Notes: a model not told the origin generated them from the letters alone. 64,000 nucleotides of DNA from a bacterium (GCA_018062085.1 JAGOSY010000010.1:108748-172747), one strand, 5' to 3'. Shown: positions 1 through 8,836, numbered from the stretch's first letter. A program made the numbers and translations.

Positions 1-1
1 G

Positions 2-61
2 GCCGACATGCCCAAAAGAGCTGCCGAAGCCTTCAGGCAAATGGCTGCAGCCGGGAAATAA
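2..61 (+). CDS. C-terminal tail of an unidentified protein
   Basis: The frame starting at base 2 is open from the window edge to a TAA at 59-61 and encodes a 19-residue tail ending AAAGK. It is followed 40 bases later by a strong hairpin, as expected for the end of a transcription unit. Too little is visible to name the protein. Confidence 0.45.
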   Translation, partial: ADMPKRAAEAFRQMAAAGK

Positions 62-102
62 TACACAGCTCAAACGTTTAGAGTAATCCAGCAAAAATGA
101 TA

Positions 103-158
103 ACAATGATAAAGCTCTGGGAACATCACTGACTCTAGAGCTTTATCGTTGTCTGTTT
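103..158 (+). terminator. Strong hairpin terminator after the partial first gene
   Basis: Two 16-base arms, 103-118 and 137-152, pair throughout with one G-U wobble and an 18-base loop. The 3' arm is followed by CTGTTTTA. It probably ends the gene entering from the left. The next gene starts only 18 bases after the stem. Confidence 0.75.
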
Positions 159-176
159 TACAGTGGATACAAAACC

Positions 177-578
177 ATGGGCAAAATTTTACTAACTCTA
201 ATCAGCACCTTCTTAATTTCGGCAAGCCCTGCCTTTGCAGACTCGCTCGAAGTAGTAGTGACCAACAACTTACCAACAGGTCCACTTTCTGACAGCATGG
301 CCCGTTACAATCAATATTTGAGCCGCCTACTCTCAACGAGATTTACACCACCACGCGGAAAAGATTCAAGAACAATAAGAGTTAGCTTTGTTCTTGACCG
401 AAGCCTCAAGATGACAGACCCACAAATTGAAAAGTCGTCAAACTGGTCAGTGGCCGATGAATGCGCAATGAAAGCACTAAAGACGGCTTCGGAAGGTGGA
501 TACTTTCGTCCACTTCCCAAAGATGCACCATCACCGATAGCTTTCAGTGTTGAGTTCAAATATACAGTCGACAATTGA
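177..578 (+). CDS. Exported protein with a TonB C-terminal-like domain
   Basis: A protein of 133 residues. Residues 1-21 are a typical signal peptide (basic start, hydrophobic core, cleavage near AFA-DS), so it is exported. Residues about 60-132 follow the pattern of TonB C-terminal-type domains: a strand with VSFVLDR, a helix with a conserved alanine run, a F-R-P-L-P turn and a closing strand FSVEFKY. Here the domain stands alone, without the transmembrane anchor and proline-rich spacer of true TonB, so a role in energising an outer-membrane receptor is not implied. A similar domain ends the protein at 51257-52270. No clear ribosome-binding site is visible; the ATG is the only one that gives the signal peptide. 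Function unknown. Confidence 0.75.
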   Translation: MGKILLTLISTFLISASPAFADSLEVVVTNNLPTGPLSDSMARYNQYLSRLLSTRFTPPRGKDSRTIRVSFVLDRSLKMTDPQIEKSSNWSVADECAMKALKTASEGGYFRPLPKDAPSPIAFSVEFKYTVDN

Positions 579-592
579 TGAAATCCCGTCAG

Positions 593-1954
593 TTAGGCCC
601 GCTCCAACTTCCGCTCGATTTGCTTCTGCGCCATTTGTCTAGCCTTAGCGTGACACTCAAGAATGCCGACAACATCAGGGTGATTGCGGCCAAGTATTTT
701 TTCACTGATAGCCAATGCCTGCTGATAGAGCATAGCTGCTTCAGAATACTTACCTTGGCGGTCGCATAAAAGAGCGAGGTTATTAGCAGCAAGGGCAACA
801 TCAGTGTGCTCTTGACCCAGCAGTGTCTCTGAAATCTGCAAAATTTGCTTACAGAGTGGCTCGGCTTTGTCAAATTTGCCGCGACGCCAATAAACTTCGG
901 CCAAGCCCTCTAAAGTGGTGCTCAAACGAGGATCATCAAATCTGAATTCGCTACTCTCATCAAGGGCACCCAACCACATGGCTTGGGCTTCCAGCACATT
1001 ACCGAGAGCTAAGGCCCTAACACCACCAACTCTGAATTTCTCCCAATCAGAACCATAATTAGTGCGGCTTTCTAACACCAAAGCCTCCATCTCTTTTGCC
1101 TCTTCCACTCGCGCTGTTTTTCTATAAACCTTGGCCAGCCATTCTGCCACATCAGCCACGTAAGAGTGAAACTGCCCTAGAGTTGCTTCACGAATAGAGA
1201 GCGCGCGCCTCAAATAAGGCTCAGCTAGGTCATAGCGCTTTTTGAAATAATAAAGGCGGCCGAGATTCTTCAATTCGGTAGACACACTTAAATGGGCGCT
1301 GCCACAGATACTTTCTCTGATGCGTAGGGCCTCCACTAGAAGCGGCTCCATTTCACTCAATTGTTCTTTGCGGCAATAAAGATCGGCCAACTTTGTCAGG
1401 GCATCAGCTACCGCTACGCTATCACTGCCGCCAGCCTGTTTAATTTGGCGAATCTGCTGCTGGGCTGCCACGATTGCTTTATCAATGGGCTCGGTCTTAG
1501 TATGTGAGTGAGCGGCCGCATCCGCAGTGGCAGCCGAGTTAGTACCAGTGCTGGTATCGGAATCAGGAGACGTCGCACTGGCAAAAGCGTCCAGTACCCC
1601 GCCACTCTGAGGAAACGACTGCGTGGGCTCAAACATTGGTGTCAGTGCCGGAATGCGATCGGTACTGACCTTAAGACTCTCCAAATCATCTTCTAAAGGA
1701 GCACCAAGCTTCTGATGAATACGATCAATTTGCTTGCCCACTTCAACAATTAACTTTTGGTCTGGCGCTGGACGGGACTGCTCAATACTGAGTGCACGAA
1801 GCAAGTTCTCCTCAGCGTCAGAGAGGCGACCATCTTCCATAAAGGCTATGGCTAGCCTAATTAGAACTTTGGCGACCTGACGACTGTCGGGGCCGTGCAT
1901 ATTCTCTTGGAGCTTGAGAAATTGCTCCAGTTTATCAATCGATTCACTTTTCAT
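593..1954 (-). CDS. Kinesin-light-chain-type TPR protein
   Basis: The open frame runs further upstream to 2230, but that extension lies inside the divergent gene, so I place the start at the ATG at 1954 (453 residues). An N-terminal TPR-like helical pair is followed by a Ser/Thr/Ala-rich linker of about 40 residues and then several 42-residue repeats with the kinesin-light-chain signature (L-A-x-L-Y, A-L-x-I-x-E, L-G-x-x-H-x-x-V). Such arrays are protein-binding scaffolds. No signal peptide or enzymatic domain is visible, so it is probably cytoplasmic. It is divergent from another TPR gene with 79 bases between the starts, so the two may share a control region. The binding partner cannot be deduced. 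Confidence 0.8.
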   Translation of the reverse strand: MKSESIDKLEQFLKLQENMHGPDSRQVAKVLIRLAIAFMEDGRLSDAEENLLRALSIEQSRPAPDQKLIVEVGKQIDRIHQKLGAPLEDDLESLKVSTDRIPALTPMFEPTQSFPQSGGVLDAFASATSPDSDTSTGTNSAATADAAAHSHTKTEPIDKAIVAAQQQIRQIKQAGGSDSVAVADALTKLADLYCRKEQLSEMEPLLVEALRIRESICGSAHLSVSTELKNLGRLYYFKKRYDLAEPYLRRALSIREATLGQFHSYVADVAEWLAKVYRKTARVEEAKEMEALVLESRTNYGSDWEKFRVGGVRALALGNVLEAQAMWLGALDESSEFRFDDPRLSTTLEGLAEVYWRRGKFDKAEPLCKQILQISETLLGQEHTDVALAANNLALLCDRQGKYSEAAMLYQQALAISEKILGRNHPDVVGILECHAKARQMAQKQIERKLERA

Positions 1955-2033
1955 GCGCCGCCGAAGATTCCCAACGATACTAAAACACTCTATTATTTGG
2001 TATATCACAAACCAGATAGTCCGGGTGGTAGAA

Positions 2034-2891
2034 ATGTCGATGCCCTGCGAAAGGTCAAAATTTAAAATCTTGGTCGTGACTATTACCATCAACTCTGCAA
2101 TATTTGCTGCAATCAGCAGCGCCTGGGCAAACCCTCGTTCTGAGGCGCTGCTCCAGCAGGCGCTAAAAGAAGCCATGCTGCTAGATACGAAAGACGCAGC
2201 AGTAAAGCACATTGACCAAGCTATATCCATTAACCCGAAAAACCCAGTCTACTGGCGAGTTAAGGCTCAGATTCTTCAAGGACTTGAAGAAAGCGAAAAA
2301 GCATTGCCTTGCATTACAAAATCACTTGAGTTATATCCTCACTCGGCTGAAGCTTATTCAATAAAGGCAGACATTCTCGTCCGTTTAGGTCGCACGGATC
2401 AAGCACTTACTGCTATCGACCAAGCACTAAAATTAATGGACCACCCCAATCTTCACAGTGTGCGCGCATTCATTTTTAAAAATCAACGAAAATTCGATTT
2501 GGCCGAAAACGAACTCGATATAGTAATTAAAGCCGAGCCCAATAACTTAATTGCCCGGTCAGCACGAGCAAAAGTCGCGGCCCAACTTAAGCACTGGCAA
2601 AAGGCTATTGACGATTTAACTTTCGCCATGGCAAACGCGAAAAAGAAGAATTATTCATACTACGAAAACTTGCTAGCTAGAGTTGAAGCCTATACAGCGA
2701 CAAAGCAATACGACAAAGCCATTGCTGATTGCAAAGCCGGAATAGAAGGTCAACCAGAGTTACCGCAATTTCACGTGGCCTTACTAAAAGTCTTTACTAT
2801 GAACGGCAATAAAGCTGGGGCTGCCGGCGAGGCCAAGGCCCTTAGCGACATGGATGTAGACTATCAGTCAGCCAAAAATTTTGGGTCATAA
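2034..2891 (+). CDS. Exported TPR-repeat protein
   Basis: The ATG at 2034 is preceded by GGTGG about eight bases upstream and gives 285 residues. The first 32 or so form a signal peptide or N-terminal anchor ending near SSAWA-NP. The rest is a run of 34-residue TPR units, recognisable by A-I-x-x-x-P, A-x-A-Y-x-x-K-A and Y-D-K-A-I-A-D patterns. It is therefore likely a periplasmic or membrane-attached adaptor. The frame is open back to 1914, but those codons overlap the divergent gene. The next gene starts 25 bases after its stop on the same strand, so the two may be co-transcribed. Confidence 0.8.
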   Translation: MSMPCERSKFKILVVTITINSAIFAAISSAWANPRSEALLQQALKEAMLLDTKDAAVKHIDQAISINPKNPVYWRVKAQILQGLEESEKALPCITKSLELYPHSAEAYSIKADILVRLGRTDQALTAIDQALKLMDHPNLHSVRAFIFKNQRKFDLAENELDIVIKAEPNNLIARSARAKVAAQLKHWQKAIDDLTFAMANAKKKNYSYYENLLARVEAYTATKQYDKAIADCKAGIEGQPELPQFHVALLKVFTMNGNKAGAAGEAKALSDMDVDYQSAKNFGS

Positions 2892-2915
2892 ATTCTTAGT
2901 CGCACCCCAATCAAT

Positions 2916-4043
2916 ATGGTAACAGCGTACATGCCTACAATTGATGCCCCTAAAATTGGCGACACTATCGACGTCCTTGATACGCCCTCAATTGTCATCG
3001 ATTTGACAGCCATGGAAGAGAATATTGCCCGGCTAATGGTGCGCTTAGCCAGCAGCGGCAAACGGGTGCGCCCCCATCTCAAAACTGTCAAATCACCACA
3101 CCTCGCACAAAAACTACTTGATGCCGGAGCGACAGGCTGCTGTGTTGCCAAAGTCAGCGAGGCCGAGGTAATGGCGCAAGCTGGCATAAGCGATTTGCTC
3201 ATCACAAGCGAAGTTATGGGAGCGGTAAAAATTCAGCGGCTTCTAAACTTAGTTAGCCAATATCCTGATGTAAAAGTAGTAGTGGACAGTGCTGCTGGGG
3301 CCAAGGCACTAAACTCAGCAATAAGCGAAATGGCAAAATCCATAAAGCTACAAGTACTCATCGAACTGAACGTAGGGCAGAATCGCGCAGGAGTAGCAAC
3401 GGGAGCCGAGGCCCTTAGCCTGGCTAGCTACATTACTAGCCTAGGATATCTGCGTTTAGTCGGCATACAAGGCTACGAAGGGCACCTACAGCATCTTGCA
3501 AGCGACGAGAGACAGCGGCTCTGCCGTGAGGCGATGAACAAACTCTGCGATACAGTCAACCTAATTAGAGCAGCGGGAATGCCTTTGGAGATAGTCACCA
3601 CCGGCGGCACCGGTACCTATGAAATATGCGCCCAATTTGATGCAGTCACCGAAGTACAACCGGGTAGCTTTGTCTTTATGGATGTGGCCTATCGCAACGC
3701 TATCGGTCCGCTCTACGCCAACGCTCTGTCTGTTATCTCTACGGTCATCAGTCGGCCGGTACCTGAGCGCGCCATAATCGATGCTGGGCTCAAATCGCTC
3801 TCTAATGATATGGGCAACGCTGAACTAAAAGACCATCCCACAGTCAGCTATCGCCCAGGCGGAGATGAACACGGCATCCTAACCTGTAGCGCTGACGATA
3901 CAACTCTGGCCATTGGCGCCAGAGTAGAAATGATACCAAGCCATATCGATACCACAGTCAATCTCTTTGACACTTACTATGGCATTCGCAATGGTATCAT
4001 CGAAGAAATCTGGCCCATCCTCGCCCGGGGCAAGGTGCAATAG
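2916..4043 (+). CDS. D-threonine aldolase / D-serine dehydratase-like PLP enzyme
   Basis: A protein of 375 residues matching the fold-type III (alanine-racemase-like) family of D-threonine aldolases and eukaryotic-type D-serine dehydratases. The PLP lysine is K56 in PHLKTVKSP. The glycine-rich GGTGTYE stretch would hold the cofactor phosphate, and a C-terminal metal site lies at H343 and D345 (PSHIDTTVNL). In this family a His-x-Asp pair is typical of Mn-dependent D-threonine aldolases, while Zn-dependent D-serine dehydratases carry His-x-Cys, so cleavage of D-threonine-type substrates to glycine plus an aldehyde is more likely. No good ribosome-binding site precedes the ATG at 2916; the ATG at 2931 is an alternative. 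Substrate remains inferred. Confidence 0.85.
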   Translation: MVTAYMPTIDAPKIGDTIDVLDTPSIVIDLTAMEENIARLMVRLASSGKRVRPHLKTVKSPHLAQKLLDAGATGCCVAKVSEAEVMAQAGISDLLITSEVMGAVKIQRLLNLVSQYPDVKVVVDSAAGAKALNSAISEMAKSIKLQVLIELNVGQNRAGVATGAEALSLASYITSLGYLRLVGIQGYEGHLQHLASDERQRLCREAMNKLCDTVNLIRAAGMPLEIVTTGGTGTYEICAQFDAVTEVQPGSFVFMDVAYRNAIGPLYANALSVISTVISRPVPERAIIDAGLKSLSNDMGNAELKDHPTVSYRPGGDEHGILTCSADDTTLAIGARVEMIPSHIDTTVNLFDTYYGIRNGIIEEIWPILARGKVQ

Positions 4044-4066
4044 CAAGGGATAAGACCCAAGATGGC

Positions 4067-4927
4067 TCAGTCTTCTTTCCCGTCAGCCAACTCTAAATTG
4101 ACGTGCTTTTGCAGACCAAGATAGATGTGGGCGTTAGCATTTCTACCAAGGTCTGACATGGTCTCTAGTTCACGCAAGCGCAGCAATGCCGGATGAGTTG
4201 TGTAGGCCTGAGCCGCTTGTTCCTGCTGACGCAAAGAGGCTATCTCTGACTCGGTCTTGATTTTAGTTACTTCTGACTCGGCTTGAGCCATTAGCTTCTG
4301 TGCTTCGGCCTGGGCCTGAGCTTGCAGCTTTTGTGTTTCTGATTTAGCGCGGGCCTCAATTATTTGAGTATCTGCTTTAGTGCGCGCTTCAACGAGCTGA
4401 GCTTGACTCATTCTTTCGGCAGCAAGAACCTTATTCATAATCTCTTGCAGATTGCCGGGGAAAATCAAATCTTTGACGTCGGCCCTAAGAATAGCCACGC
4501 CATACGAAATAGCAGCTTCTTTGACATCGTGCAGAATGTCTTCACTAAGTCGATTGCGATTGGTGAGAATTTCCTCTAGCGACATCGAAGCTAACGACCT
4601 TCTGGCCGCAAGCTGAACGTCACTATACAAACGCTCATCATATTTTTCGACTACGTGAATAGCAGCCTTGGGATCAATAACCTTAAACTGCACAATAATA
4701 CTGACACGAATGGCAACTTTGTCAGAAGTGAGAATTTCCTGCCCTTTAATTGTCAGTTCGCGTTCGCGTATATCGACTAGCTGCACAGTCACTTCTTTAC
4801 GACGCCAAAAACCCAAGTTAATAGCAGCTGGAACCACATAGCGACCAGCTTCTAGCACTCTCGTTAAAACACCATCTTCATACCAGAGACCGCGGTGGGT
4901 ATCTTTGATGACAATCACAGCGCCCAT
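4067..4927 (-). CDS. SPFH/Band 7 (stomatin-prohibitin-like) protein
   Basis: A protein of 286 residues. Residues about 1-165 are a Band 7 domain: an N-terminal strand with a G-x-Y motif, the stretch LVDIRERELTIKGQE, then the helical LAARRSLASMSLEEILTNR block. Residues about 170-245 are a long Ala/Gln/Lys/Glu coiled coil, the usual oligomerisation segment of slipins and flotillins. No N-terminal transmembrane helix is evident, so membrane attachment would be peripheral. The ATG at 4927 has GAGGA about eight bases upstream. No NfeD-type protease partner, often adjacent to bacterial slipins, is seen nearby. These proteins scaffold membrane microdomains; the specific role here is unknown. Confidence 0.85.
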   Translation of the reverse strand: MGAVIVIKDTHRGLWYEDGVLTRVLEAGRYVVPAAINLGFWRRKEVTVQLVDIRERELTIKGQEILTSDKVAIRVSIIVQFKVIDPKAAIHVVEKYDERLYSDVQLAARRSLASMSLEEILTNRNRLSEDILHDVKEAAISYGVAILRADVKDLIFPGNLQEIMNKVLAAERMSQAQLVEARTKADTQIIEARAKSETQKLQAQAQAEAQKLMAQAESEVTKIKTESEIASLRQQEQAAQAYTTHPALLRLRELETMSDLGRNANAHIYLGLQKHVNLELADGKED

Positions 4928-4958
4928 ATCACGTCCTCAAAAAGTCATAGATAACGGT

Positions 4959-5078
4959 GGTTCCGCAGCAGAGCCTATGGAAGGTACGATGAATTCAGAT
5001 AAGTGTCCGTTATACCGCGTTTCGCAGTGCGTGAGGTTGCGGACCTCATGTATTTTCGCCTATGGCTCTGCCGGAACC
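4959..5078. repeat. Short element bounded by an inverted repeat
   Basis: The arms 4959-4975 (GGTTCCGCAGCAGAGCC) and 5064-5078 (GGCTCTGCCGGAACC) are inverted copies apart from a two-base difference in length, with about 88 bases between them. They lie in the 209-base gap between the SPFH gene start and the sensor-kinase stop. The layout resembles a tiny non-autonomous mobile element or a long-range RNA hairpin. I saw no clear target-site duplication. Confidence 0.35.
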
Positions 5079-5136
5079 GGCTATATATTACCTGCTCAGC
5101 ATTCTTTTTTCATCATCTTGGAAAGCAAACAGTGAG

Positions 5137-7461
5137 CTACGAACGTGCCCCACTGGCTAATTCGTTTAATGTCTTGCTGGCGGCCGCGGCCACGAAAGTG
5201 TTCGCATCATCAGCCAGAGCACCAAGAATAGCATTAGGTACTTTGTGATTGCCAGCAATTGCCAGGCGCACCTCTTCGCTTTCGTCTTTCGCCAATTTTT
5301 CAAGCAGAGCGACTGGCAGTTTAGGATTCTCCGATACACCCTGACGCACGTCGGCATGCTCATCTTCAGCAAGCTTCATCAACAAATGCTCTGGTGTCTC
5401 CGCATTTTCGCCCACCCTTGCTCGCACACGCACATTGATATCAGCAGCAAGCTTGGTCAAAATCGAAACAGATGTATGTGGGTTACCAGCCAGCACCAAT
5501 CGCACATGGGTTTCTTCTTCAGCAGGATGGCGCTCACCACCAGCGTGCTCAGCTTGTAGTTCACAAATGGCTCGCACGAGAACCGAAAGCTTAGCTGAGG
5601 TGATTGGCTTAGCCAGATAATAGTTCATCTTAGTCTTCAGCGCTTCCATTACATCTTCATCACGTTGCGACACAGTCAGCAGTACCACAGGGATGCCCTT
5701 CAAGTGCGCGTCACCCTTAATTTCCTCGAGCACTTCATGACCATTTTTGCGCGGCATATTCAAGTCGAGCAAAATTAAATCAGGCAGTCTCTGAGTCTGC
5801 GAACTCTTGGCTGTGTTCAAATATTCCATGGCCTCAACGCCATCGTTCACCACTGTCAATGCATATTTCAAATCAGAACGCTTCAATGCTTCCTGGGTCA
5901 GCCTTACATCTGATGGGGTGTCCTCCACCAATAAAATATCAATATTGTTGTCCATGGCTGCTCTCCTCGGGGGTCTTCTTGCTGCTGGTAGAGTGAACAA
6001 GAAAATACATCCCTGTCCTAATTCTGACTCCACCCATATTCTGCCGCCATGCAATGCGACGATTTTCTTACAAATGGCCAGGCCCATACCTGTACCCTTG
6101 TATTTCGTCTTACCATGCAGACGGGCAAACATATCAAAAATGCGATCGGCATATTTGCTATCAATACCGATACCGTTGTCGCGCACAGAGAAAAGCCATT
6201 CATCGACAGTTCTCTCTGCTGTAATAAAAATTTGCGGGTCCACTTCGCCGCGATACTTAATGGCATTGCTGATTAAGTTCTGGAAAAGCTGAATCAATTG
6301 CGAGCGGTCCACAGCCACTTCTGGCAAATTGTCGACTTCAAGTGTGGCATTATTTTCTTTAATCGAAGCATCGAGATTTGCCAATACTTCTTCGATTACA
6401 CCATCAACATCTGTTGACGGCGCCGAATGGGGGTCGCACTGCTGATTGGTAATACTCGAATGAGTCAAGACCGATTGAATCAGCTGCTGCATACGCTGGG
6501 TGCCATCAAGAATATACTCGATAAATTCTTCGCAGTCTTTGTTTAACTGGCCCTTAGTACTGTCAACCAATAAATTAACAAAGCCTTGCACCGCCCGCAG
6601 TGGCTCCTGCAAATCATGAGAGGCGATTTTTGCAAACTGTTTCAACTCTTCGTTTGAGCGCGTTAACTCAGTGGTGCGCACCTGAACGCGGCGCTCTAGC
6701 TCTTCGTTAAGCTGCCTGCGCTCAGTAATATCGCGACCAAAAGCACAATACATACAGCCATTGTCGACTTTGACTCTAAAAATTCCCATCTCAATAGGAA
6801 ATTCATGGCCATCCCGGTGCAGACACATAAGCTCGCTGGTCATGCGCGAAAACTCGTCTTCTTCATCGGTCTTGAAGAAAGTCGAGACTTCACGAGTGTA
6901 CTGACGGCGTAGATGCTGGGGAATAATCATTGAAAGCGGCCGACCAAGCGCCTCATTGCGCTTCCAACCGAATGTTCGCTCTGCCTGGGCATTCCAATCG
7001 GTGATGCGCCAGTGCGAATCCATTGAGATAAATGCATCATATGTGTTTTCGACAATTATTCGCAAGCGCTTCTCACTGCGAATTAAAGCCAACTCTACAT
7101 TGTTGCGCTCGATGGCATAGCCCAAGCAGCGATAGACAGAATCATCACTGGCCTGACCCTTAACCAAATAATCTTGAGCACCCTTTTTGAGCGCCATCAT
7201 GGCCACATCTTGATCATCAATGCCGGTCAATACAACCGTAGGAATATCAGGTGCCGCCGCCCTGATGCGATAAAAAGTATCAATACCCGAGCTATCTGGC
7301 AGAGAAAGGTCTAGCAGTATGACGTCGATGCCGGGCTCTTGCAGGGCCTCTAGGGCTTGACTTAAAGTTGTAACGCACACGACCGACACATCTCGCAGCT
7401 CTAACTTGCTGCGGGTGACTTCGGCTTGCACTAAACTATCTTCTACGAGCAGTACGCGCAT
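5137..7461 (-). CDS. Hybrid sensor histidine kinase with two receivers and C-terminal LRV repeats
   Basis: A 774-residue protein. Domain order: receiver (about 1-120, phospho-acceptor D51 in LLDLSLP), PAS with PAC (about 130-250), phytochrome-type dimerisation and phosphoacceptor helix (H282 in ASHDLQEPLR), HATPase (about 380-490, ending GCIFLFTLP), a second receiver of the Rcp1 type (about 503-630, LLDLNMP), and four 24-26-residue leucine-rich-variant repeats (about 650-770, pattern VR..VA.NP....LL..LA.D). No transmembrane helix is seen, so it is cytosolic. The linker between kinase and second receiver (ARRPPRRAA) is encoded by a strong internal ribosome-binding site, so residues 503-774 may also be made separately. 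Input signal unknown. Confidence 0.9.
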   Translation of the reverse strand: MRVLLVEDSLVQAEVTRSKLELRDVSVVCVTTLSQALEALQEPGIDVILLDLSLPDSSGIDTFYRIRAAAPDIPTVVLTGIDDQDVAMMALKKGAQDYLVKGQASDDSVYRCLGYAIERNNVELALIRSEKRLRIIVENTYDAFISMDSHWRITDWNAQAERTFGWKRNEALGRPLSMIIPQHLRRQYTREVSTFFKTDEEDEFSRMTSELMCLHRDGHEFPIEMGIFRVKVDNGCMYCAFGRDITERRQLNEELERRVQVRTTELTRSNEELKQFAKIASHDLQEPLRAVQGFVNLLVDSTKGQLNKDCEEFIEYILDGTQRMQQLIQSVLTHSSITNQQCDPHSAPSTDVDGVIEEVLANLDASIKENNATLEVDNLPEVAVDRSQLIQLFQNLISNAIKYRGEVDPQIFITAERTVDEWLFSVRDNGIGIDSKYADRIFDMFARLHGKTKYKGTGMGLAICKKIVALHGGRIWVESELGQGCIFLFTLPAARRPPRRAAMDNNIDILLVEDTPSDVRLTQEALKRSDLKYALTVVNDGVEAMEYLNTAKSSQTQRLPDLILLDLNMPRKNGHEVLEEIKGDAHLKGIPVVLLTVSQRDEDVMEALKTKMNYYLAKPITSAKLSVLVRAICELQAEHAGGERHPAEEETHVRLVLAGNPHTSVSILTKLAADINVRVRARVGENAETPEHLLMKLAEDEHADVRQGVSENPKLPVALLEKLAKDESEEVRLAIAGNHKVPNAILGALADDANTFVAAAASKTLNELASGARS
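5953..5968 (-). promoter_or_regulatory. Internal Shine-Dalgarno and ATG inside the hybrid kinase frame
   Basis: On the minus strand GAGGAGAG (5968-5961) lies directly upstream of an in-frame ATG at 5955, the exact point where a stand-alone Rcp1-type response regulator would normally begin. The site would produce a 272-residue receiver-LRV protein from within the 774-residue frame. This suggests either dual translation or a recent in-frame joining of two operon genes. Confidence 0.5.
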
Positions 7462-7629
7462 ATCTTCAGACCTTACAAACGCAAGATTTTGGGTTGCCAG
7501 CGTATCTCTTTATACTTACCCATTAACGTAATCTGATTCCTTTATTCATACATAATTCACTTTGCAATCAGCAATGGTAGATATATGCTGCTATAAGCAC
7601 GAGAGACAAAGGCTTGTTATGCTACTTGA

Positions 7630-8769
7630 ATGACGAATTTTAGAAAAATGACCAATTCAAGAAGAATGAGCAACACTAAACGGCAGAGACCTATCACAAT
7701 GACCAAGACTAAAAGATTTGTATTTAGTTCCACGTTGGCAATAGCAGCCTTGGTGCTGCAATCATTCAATGTAGGATCAGACAGCGCCAGCCTGTGCGCC
7801 AAGACCGTACTGAACGGGGAAGTGTGCTCGGCCAATGTACACAAACTGACCTCAGAGATGACCTGGTACAAATCGCTAAGCAAAGCTGAAGCTGACGCTG
7901 AGCGCGAGGGTAAACTAATTGTCTGGGTGCACATGCTAGGCAAAATAGACGGCAGTACCTGAAGTGCTGGCAATAGCCTGAGAGCCGTGTCGCTCTCTTC
8001 CGAACCAGTTTTCTCAATGCTCAAGAACGACTTTGTCGTTGGCTATACCAATATCGAAAACAAAAAATATGCTGGGGCATCGGGCAAACACAAGCCCGAT
8101 GAGAACGCCGTAGATACTACCAATGGCGCCGGGCCGCACAATTTACAGATATTCGTTTTGGCCCCTGACGGCACAATTATGACCTGCCTGCCTGGCTACT
8201 GGAAGGCCGAAGACCTGGCAAAAGAGCTAACCTTAGCCAAACAGCTAGGGAAAGTCTGGCAAGATAGTAACCTTTCGCTGGAAGAAAAGAAAATGCAGTT
8301 CAGCCAACTGCAGCTCGACCATATTGCCAGCCATGACCAAGGCATGAAAAATCGCAGTCATCTGCAAGGTTTTGACTTACAGTACGAGCTGAAAAACCGA
8401 CCCAATTCAGACTTCTTCTACAGCGCCCGGGCCGTAGACCCAAGCACCCTAAAAACTCCGCCAAAGAACGTCAAAACAGTAGATATTGTTATGCATCAAC
8501 GCCTGGCCGCACATCCTTTCGAGCCTTACGAGCGCTTTGACGTCGCTACTTATGCTGACTACGGCAAGCCCATTTACGACAAGCACGAGCAATTTCTCGA
8601 TGCCAGCGGCAAAATTGCCGAGGGTTCAGACTTAGGCAGCGCGCCCATGATTGGCAATACTCCAAAAGCTCACCCCATTAAGACTCAGGCCAAGCGCACC
8701 GGCAGCCGGGTGGCGAGAAGTACAGTTAACCATGCGTTGCGATATGGCATTAGAGCGATTTTGCGTTAA
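7630..8769 (+). CDS. Exported thioredoxin-like protein, probable selenoprotein with UGA at codon 111
   Basis: Two open stretches, 7630-7959 and 7963-8769, lie in the same frame and are separated only by a TGA at 7960-7962. Read as selenocysteine, this gives 379 residues. The N-terminus contains a signal peptide (clearest if translation starts at the ATG at 7699, MTKTKRFVF). Then comes a thioredoxin-fold pattern: A-x-x-E-G-K-L-I-V-W-V, the redox position DGSTU-SAGNSLRA where thioredoxin-like proteins carry their active-site cysteine, a helix, FVVGYTNIE, a second strand pair with GAGPHNLQIFVL and DGTIMTCLPGYW. A 6-bp hairpin with G in its loop follows the UGA at bacterial SECIS distance. Alternatives are a nonsense mutation or a sequencing error. 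No selA/B/C/D gene lies in this window. The start is uncertain (7630, 7648, 7666 or 7699). Confidence 0.65.
7980..7997 (+). promoter_or_regulatory. SECIS-like hairpin downstream of the in-frame UGA
   Basis: GAGAGC (7980-7985) pairs perfectly with GCTCTC (7992-7997) around the six-base loop CGTGTC. The loop begins 23 bases after the UGA and carries a G at its second position. Both properties fit the bacterial SECIS consensus (loop 16-37 bases from the UGA, G in the first two loop positions). Confidence 0.45.
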
Positions 8770-8836
8770 TTTGTGAAGTCAGTTTCAGCACCTGGGCAGC
8801 TGGGCACATAATAACTAGTCAAAAGCGAGAACTCAT

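Noticed and set aside
1954..2230. N-terminal extension of the TPR gene at 593-1954
   Set aside because: It overlaps the signal peptide and first TPR of the divergent gene and has no TPR character.
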